DNA from: Methanomethylophilus sp963631655
Lineage (GTDB): Archaea; Thermoplasmatota; Thermoplasmata; Methanomassiliicoccales; Methanomethylophilaceae
DNA: 9,778 bases
Assembly (NCBI GenBank): GCA_963631655.1
Contig: CAVGRR010000060.1
Location: forward strand, 1-9,778
Direction: 5' to 3'
Shown piece by piece: positions 1 through 6,500 of this stretch. The first letter of the stretch is position 1. Every line of letters begins with the position of its first letter. The position numbers and the translations under genes were made by a program. Under the pieces are notes generated by a model. It ran no database searches. It saw only the letters and a program-made list of their open reading frames with translations, and was not told the DNA's origin.

Positions 1-713
1 CCCGTACCCGTTGCAGATACTAGCAATGCTTTGTGTTCATTCTCGTTTCTTAATTTTGAAAGATTAACAAGTGCTTCTTCCTGCATCTCATTTGGAACGA
101 TTATATCAGAGCTTGAAGCTGTAAACAAATCTTTGTCACGTTCAATTTTGGCTTTTAGGTGACGTGGCTCATATTCTTTAATCCAAGCTTCAGTCAAATC
201 CTCAGCTTCAGACCACATACTCTCGAAGTCCTGTTTGGTCTCCGTAATGATCGTTGAATCACCAGTTTCTGAAGAAATCAAAACATTCCATTCTTTGTTA
301 ACAGATAGTGCACCTTGGGTCAAATTTGAACTGCCAATAAGAAGCGTGCACTCGCCGTCTTTGTAAAACATATACCCTTTCGTGTGAAAATTATCCTTAG
401 TGTACATCCGGACCTGTATATTCTTGAGGGATAGCAAAGTGCGAAGTGCCTGCGGTTCACTGAAATTAAGATAATCAGTTGTCAAAATTCTGCCAGTAAT
501 TGTGTTGCGAGTATTGTCAAGATACTGAAGGATGGTTGCAAGTCCTCCGCGAGTAATGAACGCTACTGAAAAATCAAAAGAAGAACAACGACGCAATTCG
601 CGCTGAAGATCGGTTAAAACTTTGATATTGCGATCAACATTGTTGCATACTAAAGAGAGGTCGCTCTGTTTTGTCACAGGAGTTTCATTTAACAGCACGG
701 CACGTTCTGGCAT
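1..713 (-). CDS. PLD-nuclease/DEAD-box helicase (COG3886+COG1061, DUF3427-type), N-terminal part
   Basis: Only the first 237 codons are in the window; the gene continues past the left edge. The visible part matches the phospholipase-D-like module of large helicases that carry PLD, SF2 helicase and DUF3427 domains, usually about 900-1000 residues long. H110 and K112 of the HxK motif (FHTKGYMF) are followed by IGSSNLTQGAL at 126-136 and VNKEWN at 138-143. The canonical HKD aspartate is not at its usual spacing (Y117; D119 lies nearby). The window ends inside SATGT at 233-237, the start of the Walker A loop. I chose ATG at 711-713 because a TATA box lies about 26 nt before it, implying a leaderless mRNA. 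Base composition is clearly more A/T-rich than the central genes, suggesting transfer. Such proteins often occur beside restriction or defence genes; a nucleic-acid-processing role is inferred. Confidence 0.85.
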   Translation of the reverse strand, partial: MPERAVLLNETPVTKQSDLSLVCNNVDRNIKVLTDLQRELRRCSSFDFSVAFITRGGLATILQYLDNTRNTITGRILTTDYLNFSEPQALRTLLSLKNIQVRMYTKDNFHTKGYMFYKDGECTLLIGSSNLTQGALSVNKEWNVLISSETGDSTIITETKQDFESMWSEAEDLTEAWIKEYEPRHLKAKIERDKDLFTASSSDIIVPNEMQEEALVNLSKLRNENEHKALLVSATGT

Positions 714-733
714 AACTGATTATGTGTTATCAA

Positions 734-743
734 GATTATAACC
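734..743 (-). promoter_or_regulatory. TATA box for the PLD-helicase gene
   Basis: On the minus strand this reads GGTTATAATC, centred about 26 nt before the ATG at 713. That is the archaeal TATA-to-start distance, so transcription probably begins at or next to the start codon. The rest of 714-800 shows no coding signal. Confidence 0.55.
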
Positions 744-800
744 GTGCCGGTGCTGCAAATCTTCGCCAAAGCCACTTTTCACAATCAAATCAGATTATGA

Positions 801-1373
801 TCAGTAATCCCGCAATCTCCCATAGTCATCCCACTCCCCGAACATCACGCCCTCATGCGACTGTTCGACGAGTTTCCGAAGCTTCCTTTCGAAGGCGTCA
901 CTGTCCCTCATATCCCGCTGTATCGTATCGATGCGCACTCTCTGATACAGTGAAGGGAACGAAATGAAATTCTCCTATGCGACAGGATCCTTCTGAAAAG
1001 CATCCCTGATCTCAGAATTGATGACAAACCCGCTTTCCGACATGTCCGGCAGCACCGCCCGGCCCGCATCGGTCATCAGCCCCAGTTTCTCCAGCCTGCG
1101 GCAGCGTTCCTTGTTCAGTTCGGACCACTTGCTCCTCTTCGCACGGGGAGAGAACTTCTGCAGTGTCACGCCATCAACAATTTTGTTCGTGGTGTCGATC
1201 CACCCGAAACACAATGCCTCTTCGACAGCATCGAGATACCATATCCTGCCTTCGACTGGAACGCTTCCCCTCTTCAGGGCGATCCAGCATTCCTTCTCAT
1301 CGGAATGGTGCTCCTCGAACCATTTTCTTAGATCTTCACGGACCGTGAAATGAAGAATATTCCTGGGTTCCAC
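801..1373 (-). CDS. YdeI-like (COG4430-type) protein with an in-frame amber codon
   Basis: GTG at 1371-1373 opens the frame, with GGGTGA at 1378-1383 as a Shine-Dalgarno match, 15 nt after the stop of the zinc-ribbon gene. The first 132 codons show YdeI-family hallmarks: VEEALCFGWID at 50-60, QKFSPRAKRSKWSELNKER at 72-90 and GLMTDAGRAVL at 98-108. Codon 133 is TAG (975-977). The same frame then stays open for 57 more codons to TGA at 801-803. This tail holds ENFISFPSLYQRVRIDTIQ and ends in MFGEWDDYGRLRDY, which is the C-terminus expected of the family. The total of 190 codons fits the usual family length. From memory of homologs, the amber position is often Trp (AWENF-like), so the codon may be TGG changed to TAG. 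It is either decoded as pyrrolysine or a recent nonsense mutation leaving a 132-residue fragment. The biochemical function of the family is poorly known. Confidence 0.8.
975..977 (-). other. In-frame TAG, candidate pyrrolysine codon (YdeI-like gene, codon 133)
   Basis: TAG lies between DPVA and ENFISF in the YdeI-like frame. Family-typical sequence continues in the same frame on both sides, with no TAA or TGA until 801-803. Decoding as pyrrolysine is inferred from the likely lineage and is not proven. Confidence 0.6.
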
Positions 1374-1388
1374 CAGTTCACCCGGAGA

Positions 1389-1706
1389 TCACTTGGTGAG
1401 TTTGTCGAACTCTTTGGGGGTCAGCGGCTTCACGGACTTCAGGTCCGCGTGGCAGTAGGGGCACTCGACAGGAGCATCGAAACACAGCGCCTGGCACTCG
1501 GGACACTTCTTGGTGTTGTACCTCGCGGAATTGTCGGCGGGATCCGCATCGGCGGACTTCTTCGAGCTCTTCGACACGGTCGAATTCCCGGAAGCCTTCT
1601 TCGGCTTCGTGGTGGCGGCCTTCACGATACCCGATGCGACCTTGTCCGCAAACTTGTTGACGACCTTGGTCTGGACCTTCTCTGCGAAACTCTTCTTCTT
1701 TGCCAT
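1389..1706 (-). CDS. Small basic protein with C-terminal zinc ribbon
   Basis: The protein has 105 residues. The N-terminal half is Lys/Ala/Ser-rich and probably flexible (MAKKKSFAEKVQTKV, then KKASGNSTVSKSSKKSADAD). The C-terminal part holds a treble-clef or ribbon-like Cys set, CPEC at 68-71 and CPYC at 82-85, with an extra C75. This likely binds one zinc and may contact nucleic acid or protein; no specific family is recognised. An upstream ATG at 1736 is in frame, but the TATA box near 1750 would start transcription around 1725, inside that extension. ATG 1706, with GGATGG shortly upstream, is therefore preferred. It is the first gene of a probable operon with the YdeI-like gene, whose start lies 15 nt downstream. 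It shares its promoter region with the divergent amber-containing gene at 1808. Confidence 0.75.
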   Translation of the reverse strand: MAKKKSFAEKVQTKVVNKFADKVASGIVKAATTKPKKASGNSTVSKSSKKSADADPADNSARYNTKKCPECQALCFDAPVECPYCHADLKSVKPLTPKEFDKLTK

Positions 1707-1743
1707 TCGGACCCATCCTTTTGGATACCTCCCCATACTTATC

Positions 1744-1756
1744 GGATTATATATAC
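1744..1756. promoter_or_regulatory. Shared TATA element between divergent genes
   Basis: The sequence GATTATATATACT is TATA-like on both strands. On the minus strand it sits about 45 nt before ATG 1706. On the plus strand it is about 57 nt before ATG 1808. One element, or two overlapping ones, could serve both directions. Neither transcript would be leaderless. Confidence 0.45.
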
Positions 1757-1807
1757 TGAAAGAACCGCCGTCCGTATTTCATATAGTCACAGCCCCATGA
1801 CGGAACG

Positions 1808-2143
1808 ATGTCTGAAGACGAGATGCGGAAAGGCACGTTCCCGGGATAGTACATATTCGACGACGGTTCGCTGGGGATCGTGGTCGATGACATTTATTTT
1901 GACAAAGATGATCTTGAACCCGCCGATTCTAATGCAATAGGTGCGGCCTAGCTCTGTCTCATCGACCAGGACGGAGAGGCGTGGGACGGCGACTGTTTCT
2001 GCTATTATCCTAGAGACACGCTTTCCAAATGGTGCGACAGGAACGGTTTTCCTCTGCCTGTCACGAATGATAAAGAGGCCATAGCCGAGTTCGGAAGGCA
2101 GTTCTCAGAGAACGGCATCGTGATCGACTGCAGCAAGATCTGA
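1808..2143 (+). CDS. Small acidic protein with two in-frame amber codons
   Basis: From ATG at 1808 the frame runs 111 sense codons to TGA at 2141-2143, interrupted only by TAG at codons 14 and 48. All three segments look like real protein: MSEDEMRKGTFPG, then YIFDDGSLGIVVDDIYFDKD onward, then LCLIDQDGEAWDGDCFCYYP onward to VIDCSKI. The product is acidic, Asp-rich and holds four cysteines in the last segment (DCFC, KWC, DCS). No signal peptide or membrane segment is seen and I recognise no family. Alternating hydrophobic and acidic strands suggest a small compact beta-rich domain, as in immunity-type or SMI1/KNR4-like proteins, but this is a guess. No in-frame ATG lies upstream before TGA at 1757. 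It is either an amber-decoded gene or a pseudogene with exactly two amber mutations. Confidence 0.6.
1847..1849 (+). other. In-frame TAG, codon 14 of the small acidic protein
   Basis: TAG separates GTFPG from YIFDDG. The coding pattern is unchanged across it. It is a candidate pyrrolysine codon. Confidence 0.5.
1949..1951 (+). other. In-frame TAG, codon 48 of the small acidic protein
   Basis: TAG separates NAIGAA from LCLIDQDG. It is the second amber codon in the same frame, with 63 further sense codons before TGA. Confidence 0.5.
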
Positions 2144-2167
2144 ACAGAAGCAAATATCCTGCCCCAA

Positions 2168-2186
2168 CAGAGAAATAAAGAGAAGT
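2168..2186 (-). terminator. T-rich tract after 5S rRNA
   Basis: Directly after the 5S 3' end, the minus strand reads ACTTCTCTTTATTTCTCTG. This pyrimidine/T-rich run is typical of archaeal U-tract termination. Confidence 0.5.
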
Positions 2187-2310
2187 GGTTGACAGCGTGG
2201 GTGCTTTCCCGTGCACTTGCGCAACACAGTACGCGACACCTACGTGAGAGGGCTTAACTGCCGGGTTCGAAATGGGACCGGGTGAACCCCTCTGCTATGG
2301 CCGTCAGACC
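2187..2310 (-). rRNA. rrf: 5S ribosomal RNA
   Basis: The minus strand reads GGTCTGACGGCCATAGC at the 5' end. It then carries the universal 5S core CCCATTTCGAACCCGGCAG, followed by TTAAGC. The 3' end GTCAACC pairs with the 5' GGTCTGAC to form helix I with one bulged C. The length of about 124 nt fits archaeal 5S RNA, which joins the central protuberance of the large ribosomal subunit. No 16S, 23S or tRNA gene lies beside it, so it is a solitary gene, as is common in Thermoplasmata. A TATA box lies 26 nt upstream of the 5' end. Ends are set by helix I and are good to a few bases. Confidence 0.96.
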
Positions 2311-2330
2311 AAAACTCCAGAGTACGACGT

Positions 2331-2341
2331 GATATTTAATA
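2331..2341 (-). promoter_or_regulatory. TATA box of the 5S rRNA gene
   Basis: The minus strand reads TATTAAATATC, centred 26 nt before the 5S 5' end at 2310. A purine run (GGAAAAAAG) just upstream could include the BRE. Confidence 0.7.
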
Positions 2342-2366
2342 CTATCTTTTTTCCGGAAATCTGAAC

Positions 2367-2376
2367 GTTAATATGC
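2367..2376 (+). promoter_or_regulatory. Possible TATA box for the membrane protein gene
   Basis: The plus strand reads CGTTAATATG, centred about 25 nt before GTG 2396. This would give a leaderless mRNA. The near-palindromic 5S TATA at 2331-2341 is an alternative. Confidence 0.4.
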
Positions 2377-2395
2377 TCTTGGCAGATGTCCGAAC

Positions 2396-3517
2396 GTGGA
2401 AATCAAGGCCTGGATAAAGAAGAGCGTGGACGAGAACGTCTGGAGGATCACCAACGACCGTGTGCTCCAATGCTTCATGGCCGGCGCGTTCTCTTTGCTC
2501 ATCCTGATCCTGATCCTCTGTTCGGCCGAGGAGTTCAACACCGCGGACACCTGCTACGGGCTGTTGAAATCCCTCTTCTCAGGCAACGATGTCAGCACCC
2601 TCCCGAATGTACTGTTCCTGATCCCACCGTACCTCTTCTCGCCGGACCTGAATACCTTCCGTTACCTGTTCTCCCTTTACGGTTTCGCATTCTACATGCT
2701 CGGCGGACACTTCATGCTCAAGAGCTGCCGTCTCACCGGCTACTCCGAGAAGGACGCGTACATCCTCCTGTTCATCATGTTCCTGTGCTCGCTGTATTCC
2801 ATGCTTCAGGGCACCGGACCCTATGCCGCCGCATTGGTGATCCTGTCGCTGTGGTTCTTCCAGGGAAGATTGTATATTGTATCTTTTGCACTGCTGGGTC
2901 TTGCCACTGCAGGCGGTCTTTACCCCGTTCTGCTGTTCCCTATATATCTGGTACTGGGCAGACAGGATCTGCGCGAGAAGGTCCCCGGCATGATTGTTTA
3001 TCTTGTGATCGTCCTGGTGTTCATTCTTGTACCTAAAATAGGAATGTGCCAGACGGACATTTTCATGATCGGGGAAAGCGCATCTTATCTCTCGACACTG
3101 GGTCTTGATCTCGATACAGTCCCGTCCCTCATCGCAGGAATTGTCATCGGGATCGTCGCGCTGACCTTCGTCTTCCTGAAGACAAGACCTCACGACGGTA
3201 CCATACACGATGCGGCCTGTTTATTGTGGACAATATTGATCCCAATCTTACTCGTCAGCACCGCCCACACTGACGCTTTCTTCGTCTGGATCGTGATGCT
3301 TTTCCCGATGACCCAGATGTGTGAAAAGAGAAGCATGTACCTCCCGCCCGCCTACGGGATGTTCATCCTGTTCTGCATATTATCGGGAATATGCCTCTTC
3401 ATCTCCGCAACATCGGAGATGTACGACACGGCCATGTTCTTGAGGGCGTTCTCCCTCGCGGCACTGTGGATACTCACGATGTCCGAATATGCCGATGTAA
3501 AGAAAAGAAGGGTCTGA
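2396..3517 (+). CDS. Polytopic integral membrane protein, unknown function
   Basis: The protein has 373 residues with about ten hydrophobic segments, for example near 28-43, 86-105, 120-136, 143-190, 198-215, 238-262, 272-290, 293-308, 317-338 and 345-362. Few charged residues lie between them, and the C-terminus is basic (DVKKRRV). GTG 2396 is used because it is the only standard start after the in-frame TAA at 2369. No Shine-Dalgarno is visible, and a TATA-like element about 25 nt upstream suggests a leaderless message. The charged N-terminus (MEIKAWIKKSVDENVWR) is probably cytoplasmic. The layout and a GLYPVLLFPIYLVLGRQ segment faintly recall polytopic lipid-linked-sugar transferases (GT87/PIG-M-like). 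No catalytic motif is evident, so function is left open. It converges on gdhA. Confidence 0.8.
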   Translation: MEIKAWIKKSVDENVWRITNDRVLQCFMAGAFSLLILILILCSAEEFNTADTCYGLLKSLFSGNDVSTLPNVLFLIPPYLFSPDLNTFRYLFSLYGFAFYMLGGHFMLKSCRLTGYSEKDAYILLFIMFLCSLYSMLQGTGPYAAALVILSLWFFQGRLYIVSFALLGLATAGGLYPVLLFPIYLVLGRQDLREKVPGMIVYLVIVLVFILVPKIGMCQTDIFMIGESASYLSTLGLDLDTVPSLIAGIVIGIVALTFVFLKTRPHDGTIHDAACLLWTILIPILLVSTAHTDAFFVWIVMLFPMTQMCEKRSMYLPPAYGMFILFCILSGICLFISATSEMYDTAMFLRAFSLAALWILTMSEYADVKKRRV

Positions 3518-3525
3518 AAAGACCC
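3510..3525 (-). terminator. Hairpin plus T-rich tract, terminator of gdhA
   Basis: On the minus strand GGGTC-TTTTCA-GACCC forms a 5-bp stem followed by TTCTTTTCTTTAC, an intrinsic-type terminator about 40 nt past the gdhA stop. The stem overlaps the stop codon of the convergent membrane protein gene. Confidence 0.6.
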
Positions 3526-3540
3526 AGATAAACGGTTTGA

Positions 3541-3556
3541 GGGGGCGAATGCCCCC
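3541..3556. terminator. GC hairpin between convergent genes
   Basis: GGGGGC-GAAT-GCCCCC is a perfect 6-bp stem with a 4-nt loop, located between two convergent stop codons. It can fold in both transcripts. No long T-run follows it on the plus strand. Confidence 0.5.
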
Positions 3557-3566
3557 GTGATTGGAC

Positions 3567-4940
3567 TCAGTAGGAGATTCCCTGCCAGAGCATGGCATCT
3601 GCGACCTTCTCGAATCCTGCGATGTTGGCTCCTGCCATGAGGTCGGTCTTTCCGGCGGGGGTGACCATGTTGTACTTCTTGGCCGCTGCGACGGAGTTGT
3701 TGTAGATCGATTTCATGATGTTGTGGAGCTTCTCGTCGACCTCTTCGAAGGTCCAGGAGTACCTCATGGAGTTCTGGCACATCTCAAGTGCAGAAGTCGC
3801 GACACCGCCGGCGTTGGCGGCCTTGGCGGGACCGTATAGGACACCGCTGTTCTGGTAGACCTCGATGGCTCCGGGGGTGCTGGGCATGTTGGCTCCCTCA
3901 GCGACGGCGAAGCATCCATTCTTGACGAGGATCTTTGCGGACTCCTCGCTGATCTCGTTCTGGGTCGCGCAGGGGAGTGCGATGTCGCAGGGAACGGTCC
4001 AGATTCCTTTGAATCCGTCCTTGTCCTCGAAGTATTTGGCATCCTTGACGTAGTTGAGGTAGGTCTTTATCCTGTCCCTCTTCTGCTCTTTGATGACCTG
4101 GATGGTCTTGTAGTCGATACCGTTCTCATCGACGATGTAACCGTTGGAGTCGGACATGGCGATGACCTTGGCACCGTACTCGGTGGCCTTCTGGCAGGCG
4201 TAGATGGCGACGTTTCCGGAACCGGAGATGACGACCTTCTTGCCCTTGAAGGATTTGCCTTCTGCCTGGAGCATCTCGTTGGTGTAGTAACAGAGACCGA
4301 ATCCGGTGGCCTCGGTCCTGGCGAGGGATCCGCCTGCAGGGATGGCCTTACCGGTGAGGACTCCGGTGAACTCGTTTCTGAGCCTCTTGTACTGACCGTA
4401 CATGAATCCGATCTCCCTTCCGCCGGTTCCGATGTCTCCTGCGGGGACGTCGGTGTCGGGGCCGATGTGCTTCTCGAGCTCGGTCATGAAGGACTGACAG
4501 AAGCGCATGATCTCCATGTCGGACTTGCCCTTGGGGTCGAAGTCGGATCCTCCCTTTCCTCCGCCTATGGGGAGGGTGGTGAGGGAGTTCTTGAAGATCT
4601 GCTCGAATCCGAGGAATTTGAGGATGGAGAGGTTCACAGAGGGGTGGAGCCTGAGTCCGCCCTTGTAGGGACCGATAGCGGAGTTGAACTGTACACGGTA
4701 TCCGCGATTGACCTGGACCTTGCCTGCGTCGTCGACCCAGGAGACACGGAAGAGGATGGTCCTCTCGGGTTCCACGATCCTCTCGATGATCCCTGCCTTC
4801 TGGAGTTCGGGCCTTGCCTCGACGACGGGGACGAGGGTGGAAAGGACCTCTTCGACGGCCTGAAGGAATTCAGGCTGGTCTTTGTTGCGCTGTGCGAGTC
4901 CGTCGAAGACGGATTGAAGATATGCGTTCTTTATTGCCAT
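3567..4940 (-). CDS. gdhA: NADP-specific glutamate dehydrogenase (EC 1.4.1.4)
   Basis: This cytosolic enzyme interconverts 2-oxoglutarate plus ammonium and glutamate, assimilating ammonium. The 457 residues fit the hexameric bacterial-type GdhA family (about 450; many archaeal GDHs of another subfamily are near 420). Visible motifs are the substrate loop GPYKGGLR with K93, catalytic K129 in LPIGGGKGGSDFDPKGKSD, PAGDIGTGGREIG with D169, the Rossmann motif SGSGNVA at 239-245, and SDSNG at 263-267, as in NADP-dependent members. ATG 4938-4940 gives the expected N-terminus (MAIKNAYLQSVFDGLAQRN). A TTG 33 nt upstream lies before the predicted transcription start and is rejected. No clear Shine-Dalgarno is seen. 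TGTACA palindromes overlap the promoter and leader, suggesting control by a dimeric regulator, perhaps in response to nitrogen. The close match to gut-bacterial GdhA suggests ancient transfer (inference). Confidence 0.97.
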   Translation of the reverse strand: MAIKNAYLQSVFDGLAQRNKDQPEFLQAVEEVLSTLVPVVEARPELQKAGIIERIVEPERTILFRVSWVDDAGKVQVNRGYRVQFNSAIGPYKGGLRLHPSVNLSILKFLGFEQIFKNSLTTLPIGGGKGGSDFDPKGKSDMEIMRFCQSFMTELEKHIGPDTDVPAGDIGTGGREIGFMYGQYKRLRNEFTGVLTGKAIPAGGSLARTEATGFGLCYYTNEMLQAEGKSFKGKKVVISGSGNVAIYACQKATEYGAKVIAMSDSNGYIVDENGIDYKTIQVIKEQKRDRIKTYLNYVKDAKYFEDKDGFKGIWTVPCDIALPCATQNEISEESAKILVKNGCFAVAEGANMPSTPGAIEVYQNSGVLYGPAKAANAGGVATSALEMCQNSMRYSWTFEEVDEKLHNIMKSIYNNSVAAAKKYNMVTPAGKTDLMAGANIAGFEKVADAMLWQGISY

Positions 4941-4951
4941 GCTATTACGCC

Positions 4952-5003
4952 TGTACAATAACTGTACAATCAAAGCAATGTTAACGTACTATTTATTTGT
5001 ACA
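4952..5003 (-). promoter_or_regulatory. Cluster of TGTACA palindromes over the gdhA promoter
   Basis: Perfect TGTACA palindromes lie at 4952-4957, 4963-4968 and 4998-5003. The first two are 11 bp apart, one helical turn, and share the longer core ATTGTACAG on the minus strand. One site sits upstream of the TATA box, one at the predicted transcription start and one in the leader. This is how an archaeal repressor would block TBP/TFB or RNA polymerase. The regulator is unknown. Confidence 0.5.
4988..4998 (-). promoter_or_regulatory. TATA box of gdhA
   Basis: The minus strand reads ACAAATAAATAGTA across this site. Transcription would start near 4968, giving a leader of about 28 nt before ATG 4940. 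Confidence 0.55.
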
Positions 5004-5143
5004 CTACGGACCGACCTAATTTCTATTTTCCGAATTAGATATTTTGATGTTTTATTCAAAAATATTAGACGTATGTCTATAATTTCAAAAATTTGACCGT
5101 ATTCAATGAGTGTTAACCCAAATTTGCCGACTGGTCCCGAAAT

Positions 5144-5162
5144 AATTGTACAATATACAATT
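5144..5162. promoter_or_regulatory. Distal palindrome AATTGTACAATATACAATT
   Basis: This inverted repeat (AATTGT/ACAATT arms) contains a fourth TGTACA at 5147-5152. It lies about 40 bp past the permease stop and 200 bp upstream of gdhA. It could be a remote operator for gdhA or a weak hairpin ending the permease transcript. The rest of 4941-5202 is very A/T-rich with no gene; it also holds the inverted repeats TAGAC/GTCTA (5066-5079) and CTAATT/AATTAG (5016-5038). Confidence 0.35.
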
Positions 5163-5202
5163 GTCTAATCATCAGATAAGAAGCACAGCACATGTACCGC
5201 CA

Positions 5203-6468
5203 TCAGACGATGGCTTCGATAATCATGAGATACACCGTGGCGACCACGGAGGTGATGAGGGTTATCGGTATCCCGATCTTGAGATACTTCACGAAATCCA
5301 GGTGCACATGGTGCTTCTCGCAGGAGTTGGAGACGATGATGTTGGTGGCCCCGCCGATGAGAGTGAGGTTGCCTGCGAGAGAGGCGAACACCGCAAGGGA
5401 GACCCAGAGGATGGTGCCGTCGGCAGGAAGCGTCTGTCCGATCAGCATCACGGCGGGGACGTTGCTGACAAGGTTCGACAGGACCGTCGTGAAGCACATC
5501 ATTCCGGCCACCGAGGGGGTGTTCCCGTCCCCGACGCCGAACACGGACGCGATGCCGTCCATGAGTCCGGAGCCGACCACGCCTGCGGTGATGACGAACA
5601 GTCCGATGAAGAAGAGGAGGATCGTCCAGTCCACCTGCCTGACCACGAAGGCGGCGGAGGAGAGCTTTCCTGTCATCACTATCAATAAAGAAATAACACC
5701 CGCGGCCAGGGCGATCTGATAGACCTGAAGTCCCAGATATGAGGAGAATGCGAACAGGACCACCGCCGCCACTGCGACGACGGAGACCGCGGTAAGACGG
5801 ATGCGGTCGACGGATTGGGTCATGAGGTCCTCGTCGTCTGTTGTATCATCCTCCCGGGCGAGACTGTTCCCGTACATCTTATGAAGAATGAAAATTGAAA
5901 GACCCAGACATATCACTGTCAGGGGTACGGAGTATGCGCAGTACTGCAGGAATCCCAGTCCAGACTGGGACGCCACCAGGGCATTGTGGGGGGACCCGGT
6001 GATGGTCGCCATACACCCGATGTTCGAGGATATGAACACTCCGACCATATAGGGAATAGGTTCCGCACGGAGCTTCCGGCAGCAGTGGAAGACGATGGGC
6101 GCCAGGATCAGGACCACCGCATCGTTGAGGGTGACCGCCGAAAGGACCGCACTGATGACCATGACCCCGGTCAGGAACTGTCTCCGGTCCTTGATGCGTG
6201 CCATCAGGGCATCGACGACGATCTCGAAAAGCCCGCAGTACTGAAGAGAGGCTGTCATCAGCATCATGCCGACCAGCAGATACAGGACAGAGAAATCTAT
6301 GAAGTCCCAGGCATCGCTGAAAGATACGACCCCCAGCCCGAGCATCAGCACCGCTCCGAGACAGGCGGCGACCCAGCTGGGTATCACCCTGCCCCTGATT
6401 TTTCTGACCGCGATCAGGAAATAGGCGAGGATGAAGATCGCCAGTGCCAAGACTGTCTCCACAGACAT
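5203..6468 (-). CDS. SLC13/ArsB-type (ion transporter superfamily) permease
   Basis: The protein has 421 residues with about eleven hydrophobic helices. The fold shows two related halves, as in the IT superfamily that includes SLC13 (DASS), CitMHS, NhaD and ArsB. Signature elements are TLNDAVVLILAPI at 113-125, SNIGCMATITGSPHNAL at 148-164, SNLVSNVPAVMLIG at 331-344 and NLTLIGGATNIIVSN at 367-381. The paired GSPHN and GGATN motifs are the ion/substrate hairpins of each half. An acidic loop at 206-216 (EDDTTDDEDLM) separates the halves. It probably moves an anion (dicarboxylate, sulfate, arsenite) or exchanges Na+/H+; the substrate cannot be read from sequence. ATG 6468 is supported by a TATA box about 26 nt upstream. 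It is read alone, in the same direction as gdhA but over 260 bp away. Confidence 0.88.
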   Translation of the reverse strand: MSVETVLALAIFILAYFLIAVRKIRGRVIPSWVAACLGAVLMLGLGVVSFSDAWDFIDFSVLYLLVGMMLMTASLQYCGLFEIVVDALMARIKDRRQFLTGVMVISAVLSAVTLNDAVVLILAPIVFHCCRKLRAEPIPYMVGVFISSNIGCMATITGSPHNALVASQSGLGFLQYCAYSVPLTVICLGLSIFILHKMYGNSLAREDDTTDDEDLMTQSVDRIRLTAVSVVAVAAVVLFAFSSYLGLQVYQIALAAGVISLLIVMTGKLSSAAFVVRQVDWTILLFFIGLFVITAGVVGSGLMDGIASVFGVGDGNTPSVAGMMCFTTVLSNLVSNVPAVMLIGQTLPADGTILWVSLAVFASLAGNLTLIGGATNIIVSNSCEKHHVHLDFVKYLKIGIPITLITSVVATVYLMIIEAIV

Positions 6469-6490
6469 TATCCCTGCAGACTCAAGCCTA

Positions 6491-6500
6491 GTATTTTACA
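6491..6500 (-). promoter_or_regulatory. TATA box of the permease gene
   Basis: The minus strand reads TGTAAAATAC, centred about 27 nt before ATG 6468, predicting a leaderless mRNA. Confidence 0.55.

Noticed and set aside
722..967. 81-codon plus-strand open frame
   Set aside because: It lies antisense to the YdeI-like C-terminus (801-974), which has family-typical sequence. Its own product has no recognisable features.
1707..1736. Earlier ATG start (1736) for the zinc-ribbon protein
   Set aside because: It lies upstream of the transcription start predicted from the TATA near 1750. MAKKKSFAEK at 1706 is a more natural N-terminus.
4941..4973. Earlier start for GdhA at TTG 4973
   Set aside because: It lies upstream of the predicted transcription start, adds residues absent from homologs, and overlaps the TGTACA operator-like sites.
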